A stretch of 10,913 nucleotides of DNA from Oscillospiraceae bacterium (GTDB taxonomy: Bacteria; Bacillota; Clostridia; Oscillospirales; Oscillospiraceae): NCBI GenBank assembly GCA_031260745.1, contig JAISKY010000085.1, positions 1 through 10,913 of the forward strand, written 5' to 3'. How positions within the stretch are numbered: position 1 is the first letter of the stretch; every line of letters begins with the position of its first letter. The notes below the pieces were generated by a model. The model saw only the letters and a list, made by a program, of their open reading frames with translations, ran no database searches and was not told the DNA's origin. Shown here piece by piece: positions 6,037 through 10,913 of the stretch. The position numbers and the translations under genes were made by a program.

Positions 6037-8619
6037 CTATGTTATTCGTCCGTAGCTGTAAAAATGATTTTGCCAGTATGCGGTATCAATCCGGGTGTAC
6101 TGAATCGGGTTTCCGCAATGGAGCATTGTCGGAACGCCGTTTATTACGCCAACATATATTCCGACGTGCGTTACCGGAAAAACGGTTGAGTATGTACCCT
6201 GAAAAAACACAAGGTCGCCCGGCTGCGCGTCACCCGGCGCAACGGGAATACAGATGTTAAACAGCGAAGTCGCGCCGAGCCGCCCGACATTCTTGACGCC
6301 GGAATGGGTCAGTACCCACGAAACGTACCCGCTGCAATCGAAACTCGTAGCCGGGACGGAGCCGCCCCACACATAGGGATAGCCGAGATATTTCTCAGCT
6401 TCGGCAAGTAACGCGGCGTAAGTGCCGTCGCCCATCGGCGACGCGTTACCGTAAGCGGGAATAAAGCTGATACTGCCTGTGTCCGCAAAATACAGCGGGT
6501 TCAGATACCGACCGTTCTTAATAACTTCTAAATGCAGGCGCGGACTCGCGGCGTTGCCGGAACTGCCGGATTTGGCTATAACTTCGCCGGTTTTAACGCT
6601 CTGTCCCGCGGTTACAAGTAATTCGCCGCAGTATGCGTACTTTGAAACCAGTACGCTGCCGTTGTTCCCGGTCTTGTCGTCCTCAATGACGACATAGTAA
6701 CCGTAACCGCCCGCGTCATACGCCGCAGTAGTGACAACTCCGTCCTGACCGGCGTGGATTTCCGTACCTGCCGGAACAGCAATATCTACTCCGTAATGTA
6801 TGCTCTTATCTCCGCTTGCGGGGTTTATCCTCCAACCGTAAAAGTCAGTTACGCGTGACAGCCACTCAAAGCCGAGCGGATTCGCGATATACTGCCGTGA
6901 GCCTTTTGACTGCATAAGTATTCCGTACCGTTCGGTTTCGTCACCGTCCATACGCGCGGTTACTATGTCGGTAAAAGACTTCGACGTCAGCCTTACGGTA
7001 AGTACGGTCCGGTCGTAAGGTTCAAAATCACCGTCGTTATCCGCGTCATACGGGTCCGCGTACCGAACTTCAACGTCCGGCGTAACTGTCAGCGTGTACT
7101 GCTCGCCGAACAGAGCGGCTAATTCCGGCGCGATAGCGTCATAGGTGAAATTCTGATACTTCGCCGTCAGGTACGCCATTAATTCAAACGGATTGTGTGA
7201 AATCTCTCCGATATTATATCGGTATTCGTCATAGCCGGGACGGGAGTTCTCCGTGTTCGCTATTTTCATCTGCAAATCCGTTTCCCACTCGGTATAGACG
7301 AGTTCGGCATTATCAATATCCGCGTCCTCCGCCAGATACGATGCGGACAATATACCGCCTAACCCGCCGCTGCCTATGCCGGAGAACATTCCGAGCAGTG
7401 ACATTATTGCAAACACAAACAAGATAACCATTATTACCGTAATCGCGGCGACAGGGTGCCGCTTAATAACGCCTGCAACGGCTTTTGCGGCGTTACCGAC
7501 CGCGGAACCCACTTTTTTAGCGCGTTGCGCCGCTTTTTGAACTTCGCGGGCGGCTTTCGCGTAATCTTTTTTTATTTTCCGTTTCTGCGCGAACCGTGCC
7601 AACGCATTGCTTTGTAGCTTAGGATTGTCGGCGACTGCCTTACGATATGACAGATTGATTGATTTCCGTTTCGATTTCCGTTTCAGACGCTCAACCTTAC
7701 GATACGGCGCGGTCTTATGGTAACGCAACGCGGACCGAACCGCGCCCTCTGCGGTGGTTTCGATTTTGTGCGCCGCCTCCACCGCGGTATTTTCCTGCTC
7801 CGTCTGATTCAGTTTCCGGTGTCCGTAAGCTATCGCCGCGTTTCCCGCCGCTTTAACCGGACGGAGCGGTAACGCGCCCCTGATATGTTCGGACTGTGAT
7901 TTGACTTCGCGCTCAAAATACAGTTTCCGCTTGGATTTACCGCTCTGTTCGTCAAACACGCGTTTTGAGCGGATTTTCTTTTTTGAGGGTAGTTTCGCTT
8001 TTTCCAGCTTGGATTCGGCGCGGTCGGCTTGCCTTTGCGCTTTGGCGAGCTTACGCTCAGCCTTGAGCTTAGGTGTTTCCGGCGCGGTTTCGTCCGCTGT
8101 GAATTTCAGTTTGTCCGGCTTATTCGGTTTCAGCTTTACGGCGGGTTTATCGACGGGTCCTGCATTTGAGCGTTCCGGTTCTTCAGCTCGTTCGGAAAAA
8201 TCTGAACTGACTGTTTGCGCCGGCATTTCAGATGGCGGGGAATCCTGTGTAAATCCTGCGGAATCGACTTTTTCCGACAGTGATGATTTATGATAATACG
8301 GGATTTCCGGCGCTACGTCCTGCCGCGGCTCAATATCCTTATTGACTGATTCCGGCTCGGCTCGTATTTGAATATCCGGCGACGGCGGATTCACTTGCTT
8401 AACTCTTTTCGGCTTTTTCCCTGACCTTGTACCAAGTTGGGACAAGGTTTCACGACGCGCTATGTCTTTTTTCAAATCTCCGCGTAAATCCAGGTCTGCC
8501 TCGCGTTTGCTTATCCGTGTTTCCTCGCCCGAAACTACGTTACGTTCTACCAGTCCGTCCTTTGTCATTTTGCGCGTGAGTCTGTCACGCGATTTCAGTT
8601 TCTTACCGCGTTTATTCAT
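6037..8619 (-). CDS. Membrane-anchored M23 + NlpC/P60 peptidoglycan hydrolase (VirB1/Tn916 Orf14-like)
   Basis: An 860-residue transfer-associated cell-wall protein that probably opens a hole in peptidoglycan for the conjugation channel. Residues 1-387 are very basic and predicted cytoplasmic, with a Lys/Glu coiled coil at about 183-215. A transmembrane helix lies near 388-410, and a CD1108-like spacer (430-590) follows outside. The M23/LytM-like domain (about 593-712) has His608 and Asp612 (HYGVD) but reads RLH (694-696) where HxH is expected, and YAY (661-663) instead of YAH, so it may be inactive. The NlpC/P60 domain (735-860) looks intact: Cys762 in FDCSGY, His818 in VTHVGIY and His834 as third residue. 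The ATG at 8619 overlaps the upstream stop (ATGA). Stop TAG. Longer than Tn916 Orf14 because of the basic N-terminal part. Confidence 0.92.
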   Translation of the reverse strand: MNKRGKKLKSRDRLTRKMTKDGLVERNVVSGEETRISKREADLDLRGDLKKDIARRETLSQLGTRSGKKPKRVKQVNPPSPDIQIRAEPESVNKDIEPRQDVAPEIPYYHKSSLSEKVDSAGFTQDSPPSEMPAQTVSSDFSERAEEPERSNAGPVDKPAVKLKPNKPDKLKFTADETAPETPKLKAERKLAKAQRQADRAESKLEKAKLPSKKKIRSKRVFDEQSGKSKRKLYFEREVKSQSEHIRGALPLRPVKAAGNAAIAYGHRKLNQTEQENTAVEAAHKIETTAEGAVRSALRYHKTAPYRKVERLKRKSKRKSINLSYRKAVADNPKLQSNALARFAQKRKIKKDYAKAAREVQKAAQRAKKVGSAVGNAAKAVAGVIKRHPVAAITVIMVILFVFAIMSLLGMFSGIGSGGLGGILSASYLAEDADIDNAELVYTEWETDLQMKIANTENSRPGYDEYRYNIGEISHNPFELMAYLTAKYQNFTYDAIAPELAALFGEQYTLTVTPDVEVRYADPYDADNDGDFEPYDRTVLTVRLTSKSFTDIVTARMDGDETERYGILMQSKGSRQYIANPLGFEWLSRVTDFYGWRINPASGDKSIHYGVDIAVPAGTEIHAGQDGVVTTAAYDAGGYGYYVVIEDDKTGNNGSVLVSKYAYCGELLVTAGQSVKTGEVIAKSGSSGNAASPRLHLEVIKNGRYLNPLYFADTGSISFIPAYGNASPMGDGTYAALLAEAEKYLGYPYVWGGSVPATSFDCSGYVSWVLTHSGVKNVGRLGATSLFNICIPVAPGDAQPGDLVFFQGTYSTVFPVTHVGIYVGVINGVPTMLHCGNPIQYTRIDTAYWQNHFYSYGRIT

Positions 8620-9974
8620 CTTTCCGCAACTCTAACGGAGCGTCCCGGCGCAAGCTCGGTTCTCTCACGCTCAACGCGTTCTAAATTGGTTTTAAGCCGC
8701 TCCGATAACATTGGCTTAATTTCCCGTTCCGCCTGCTTCACCGACGCGGTAAATTCAAGCTGTTCAAGTTTCATAATCGCCGCGTTGACTGTTTTTTTGA
8801 TTTTAAGCAACCCGGCTTTTTCTGCGCGGTACGGCGCGCTGATAATTCTCGCCAGTTTACCCGCCGCTTTCTTTTTCGATACCGGCTGTCTGCCTACCGC
8901 TATACGCGCCATATTTTTCAGGTGGCGGCCTGTTTCGTGATATTCACGCGAGAACCTGTCGATTTTGTTGATGGTATTCACACAGTCAACTATGCTATGG
9001 TTAATATCGCGTTTTATATCCTGTAAGCCAGACTTAATATTGAAAAATGACGCGATATTATTCAGCGCGGAAACACCGGTATTCTTAAAAGCGGCAACGA
9101 CGTTCTTGCAGCCCTCAATTATGCTCGCTTTCATCTCGGCAAGCCGCTTACTGACCTCCGCTATTTTTTCCTCCTGCGCTCTGACTGAGCTTCGGAGCGC
9201 CGCTTTGAGCGGATTATTCTGGATTTCTTTTATGTCGTCAAGCTGTGAGTTCATCTGCGCGAATCTGTCCTCAGCGCTTTTAAGTAAGTCCTGAATACCC
9301 TCGCAGTACCCGAGCAGAGCGGAAAGTCCCGTTGTGTCCCTGCCGTTTTCCCGGAGCAGTGTGTACAGCCCCTTCACATATTCGTTTTCCGCGAACGGAA
9401 CACTTCCGTTTTGGGTCATTTCAGCGGTTTCATCGCGCGTCGGAGCGCTTATATTATCGCTGTTCATTGCGTCATTTCCTCCGGTTTCCGGTTGTTTTGT
9501 ATAGTCGCGTTCCGGCGCTGTTTCCGTAGCGACGAAATCCGCGCCGATAAAGTTATCCGCGTCAAGGATATATTTCGATTCATTCCATCTATCCGTGACA
9601 ATCTGCTCCGCGTCACGGCTGTCGTATGCCTCTACCGTGACGTTCATTTGCAATGTTTCGGTTATACTGACTTCAAATGTCTTTAGTTCCGGCATACCCG
9701 CTGTGGTTTCCGTCATTTCAGGCATCTCTTGCACCTCCTGATGTGTAATACCAATATCGTTCTCTTTTTCTTTCAAAACATATAATATGGGTTCTGCCGG
9801 CATTGCCGCATATAACTCTTTGCAAAACCGGATTTCCTCCGGGTCCTTATTAAAGAGTTGCATATCAAGATAACGATTGCATATACCGGTTGCGTCATCG
9901 CCGTATCTCAGCTTGTATTCGCTCCACATATCCGCGCCGGATTTGTAAGGTTCCGCATTACCGGTAGTATTCAT
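8616..9974 (-). CDS. DpnD/PcfM-like domain fused to a DUF6674-like protein
   Basis: A 452-residue probably cytoplasmic protein. Residues 1-75 are unassigned. Residues 97-149 (KTFEVSITETLQMNVTVEA, YILDADNF) match the DpnD/PcfM pattern, a small domain common on conjugative elements and phages. After a low-complexity linker (150-190), residues 195-430 are helical (NEYVKGLYTLLRENGRD, NNPLKAAL, coiled coils) and resemble DUF6674. No enzyme motif is visible. A strong internal ribosome site precedes Met170 at 9467, so the C-terminal 283 residues may also be made alone; the gene may be a fusion of two formerly separate genes. The start overlaps the stop of the XF1762-like gene as ATGA, and the stop overlaps the peptidase start the same way, so translation is coupled. 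Function unknown. Confidence 0.82.
   Translation of the reverse strand: MNTTGNAEPYKSGADMWSEYKLRYGDDATGICNRYLDMQLFNKDPEEIRFCKELYAAMPAEPILYVLKEKENDIGITHQEVQEMPEMTETTAGMPELKTFEVSITETLQMNVTVEAYDSRDAEQIVTDRWNESKYILDADNFIGADFVATETAPERDYTKQPETGGNDAMNSDNISAPTRDETAEMTQNGSVPFAENEYVKGLYTLLRENGRDTTGLSALLGYCEGIQDLLKSAEDRFAQMNSQLDDIKEIQNNPLKAALRSSVRAQEEKIAEVSKRLAEMKASIIEGCKNVVAAFKNTGVSALNNIASFFNIKSGLQDIKRDINHSIVDCVNTINKIDRFSREYHETGRHLKNMARIAVGRQPVSKKKAAGKLARIISAPYRAEKAGLLKIKKTVNAAIMKLEQLEFTASVKQAEREIKPMLSERLKTNLERVERERTELAPGRSVRVAER
9465..9482 (-). promoter_or_regulatory. Internal ribosome binding site and ATG inside the 452-residue gene
   Basis: On the minus strand GGAGG (9478-9482) lies 10 bases before ATG (9465-9467), in frame at codon 170, just ahead of the DUF6674-like part. 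Most genes in this operon use this same strong spacing. It would give a separate 283-residue protein without the DpnD/PcfM domain. Confidence 0.5.
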
Positions 9975-10447
9975 ACGTTCACGCTCTTTTCATAAAGACG
10001 CTTTATCCAACGGTTTTTACTGCTGATTGGATATTTCTCCGGCGTTTTGCGCGGTCTGCCGGGCATATTCCAACCTTTCGCGTTCGCCGCCGTCAAGCCG
10101 TCTAAGGTGAAACCGACAGCTTTTAGGCTTGCTCCGCTTTCCTCCGGCAATGTATAAGTGATAACGCGACGATAACCCATAGCTTTCGCCGCGCGAATAG
10201 CCGCGCCATACAGCTTGCTGCTGGCGTTACGCTGATTGTCGAGTACACAACAGCGTGTAATTTCCGCTGTATAGCCGTCATCTTGCTTTCTTGCGATGGG
10301 TCGTCCAACTATCACAACACCTATTAACCGCTCGCCCTCCATCAGCCCGATAGAGAATTTATGACCTTGCGGCGACGAATTGTGTCTGTGGTGTTCATTT
10401 ACAAACTGTTGCGCGGTCTTTAGTGATATTGGGCATAGCTCGCTCAT
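9971..10447 (-). CDS. XF1762-like GNAT-fold protein
   Basis: The 158-residue product resembles the XF1762 family, small proteins of mobile elements with an acetyltransferase-like fold. Visible pieces: HHRHN near the N-terminus (19-23), a beta pair FSIGLMEGERLIGVVIVGRP, then EITRCCVLD followed by RNASSKLYGAAIRAAKAMGY, which fits the acetyl-CoA loop and helix of GNAT proteins. ITYTLPEESGASLKAVGF then fits the second half of the fold, and the C-terminus is basic. Substrate unknown; whether it binds acetyl-CoA is inference. The ATG at 10447 has GGAG 8 bases upstream and overlaps the stop of the VirB4-like tail; the stop overlaps the next gene as ATGA. Confidence 0.85.
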   Translation of the reverse strand: MSELCPISLKTAQQFVNEHHRHNSSPQGHKFSIGLMEGERLIGVVIVGRPIARKQDDGYTAEITRCCVLDNQRNASSKLYGAAIRAAKAMGYRRVITYTLPEESGASLKAVGFTLDGLTAANAKGWNMPGRPRKTPEKYPISSKNRWIKRLYEKSVNV

Positions 10448-10575
10448 ACGACACTCTCCATTTCAGAGGGTTTCGACGTCATAATGCCGTAGAGTTCCCC
10501 GGTGTCTTTCGGGAAACGGTCAACAAAGGGTATAATGACATTGCCGTAGAAAAGCAGTCCTTTGCCGCCACTTTG
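10444..10575 (-). pseudogene. C-terminal remnant of a VirB4-type conjugation ATPase
   Basis: The minus-strand frame ending in a TGA that overlaps the next ATG (10445-10447) has 43 codons. They include SGGKGLLFYGNVIIPFVDRF, PKDTGELYGIMTSKP and a short acidic end. This is the form of the C-terminus of VirB4-like ATPases in Tn1549-type elements, the motor of the type IV secretion channel. It is directly preceded by TGA (10576-10578), more stops lie upstream in frame, and no ATG start with a ribosome site is available. The catalytic Walker motifs and the body of the protein are absent. The position, just upstream of the conserved transfer block, is where virB4 is expected. The body may resume beyond the inserted plus-strand unit to the right. 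Family assignment is from pattern memory. Confidence 0.7.
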
Positions 10576-10659
10576 TCAAGGGGTGTCAACGAACTTTTTG
10601 AAACTTCACGCATCGTTCCCGTTGAGGTAAATATTATTTTTGAGTTTTCAAAATATCTA

Positions 10660-10688
10660 TTGACTTCTCTCAAATTATATGTTATACT
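10660..10688 (+). promoter_or_regulatory. Sigma-A promoter for the divergent HTH gene
   Basis: TTGACT (10660-10665), a 17-base spacer, then TATACT (10683-10688). Each hexamer is one base off consensus. Transcription should start near 10695, giving a leader of about 45 bases before the ATG at 10739. It faces away from the conjugation operon. Confidence 0.85.
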
Positions 10689-10711
10689 ATCAAAGTATCA
10701 TTTCAGATACT
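10684..10711. repeat. Three related half-sites over the promoter (probable autoregulatory operator)
   Basis: ATACT (10684-10688), AGTATC (10694-10699) and GATACT (10706-10711) form two overlapping inverted repeats. The first pair spans the -10 and the start site; the second, AGTATC-N6-GATACT, is perfect over 6 bp. Such an arrangement over the promoter of a small HTH gene fits negative autoregulation. No binding is shown by the sequence itself. Confidence 0.5.
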
Positions 10712-10738
10712 GATTTCATTAAGAGAAGAGGTGTCGCG

Positions 10739-10913
10739 ATGCCTGCAAGGACGCTGAATTACAACAAGCTATGGAAACTATTGATTGATAAAGGGATGAA
10801 CAAAACTGATTTGAAACGTGTGTCCGGCATAAGCACCACGTCAATCGCAAAGCTCGGCAAGGGAGAAAATGTGTATACAGATGTTATACTGAAAGTCTGC
10901 GATGCGCTTGATG
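10739..10913 (+). CDS. XRE/Cro-type HTH transcriptional regulator (partial, runs off window)
   Basis: The first 58 codons are present. Residues 7-58 read as a Cro/C1-type HTH: YNKLWKLLIDKGMNKTDLKR forms helices 1-2 and SGISTTSIAKLGKGENV the turn and recognition helix, followed by DVILKVCDALD, the typical closing helix. This subfamily is often a small (about 70-residue) regulator placed before restriction-modification or other cargo genes, which would be beyond the edge here. The ATG at 10739 has a GAGGTG ribosome site 5 bases upstream. It has its own promoter with repeat half-sites and runs opposite to every other gene in the window. Confidence 0.85.
   Translation, partial: MPARTLNYNKLWKLLIDKGMNKTDLKRVSGISTTSIAKLGKGENVYTDVILKVCDALD

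Noticed and set aside
7901..8293. Longer open frames on the plus strand opposite the peptidase and other genes
   Set aside because: They are mirror images of strongly coding minus-strand genes, lack ribosome sites, and have low-complexity Ser/Phe/Leu composition.
10479..10673. A 64-residue minus-strand open frame at the right end
   Set aside because: It covers the VirB4-like tail in another frame, has no ribosome site before its ATG, crosses the plus-strand promoter, and its sequence does not resemble a known family. The overlapping VirB4-like frame explains the region better.
1..10913. CRISPR arrays, tRNA or rRNA genes, complete insertion sequences
   Set aside because: No spaced direct repeats, no cloverleaf or rRNA-like sequence, and no transposase were seen.

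Overview
The window looks like part of an integrative conjugative element of the broad Tn916/Tn1549-like type found in Clostridia. Organism and element type are inferred from gene content, ATGA-coupled minus-strand genes, strong GGAGG ribosome sites, sigma-A promoters and Gram-positive surface proteins (sortase, SpaA-type pilin). Nothing names the species; a gut or anaerobic clostridial host is most likely.

Layout, in order of minus-strand transcription (right to left). At 10444-10575 lies a short in-frame tail that reads like the C-terminus of a VirB4-type conjugation ATPase. Its stop overlaps the start of an XF1762-like protein (9971-10447). This is followed with ATGA overlaps by a 452-residue DpnD/PcfM + DUF6674-like protein (8616-9974) and an 860-residue membrane-anchored M23 + NlpC/P60 cell-wall protein (6037-8619). 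A DUF4315 coiled-coil protein (5742-6014), a DUF4366 membrane protein (4904-5761), a secreted membrane-anchored protein of unknown function (3732-4907) and a class D-like sortase (2993-3796) complete the run. These eight form one apparent operon making the cell-wall-opening and envelope part of a conjugation machine.

A second unit starts at a perfect consensus sigma-A promoter (2930-2958). It encodes a secreted stalk-domain + CHAP-like amidase (2054-2887), then an intrinsic terminator (1996-2035), then a thioester/SpaA repeat pilin-like surface protein (155-1978). The terminator ends only 17 bases before the pilin start, so pilin expression appears to depend on read-through. The pilin frame has an internal TGA at 155-157, and clear SpaA sequence continues in the same frame to the window edge.

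At the right end a divergent plus-strand unit begins: a consensus promoter, three related half-sites and a small HTH regulator running off the window (10739 onward). It sits where the body of virB4 should be, so a cargo module, perhaps restriction-modification or defence, seems to have been inserted into the 3' end of virB4. The genes together suggest: VirB4 powers transfer, the peptidases open the wall, the sortase attaches the surface adhesin, and the inserted regulator belongs to separate cargo.
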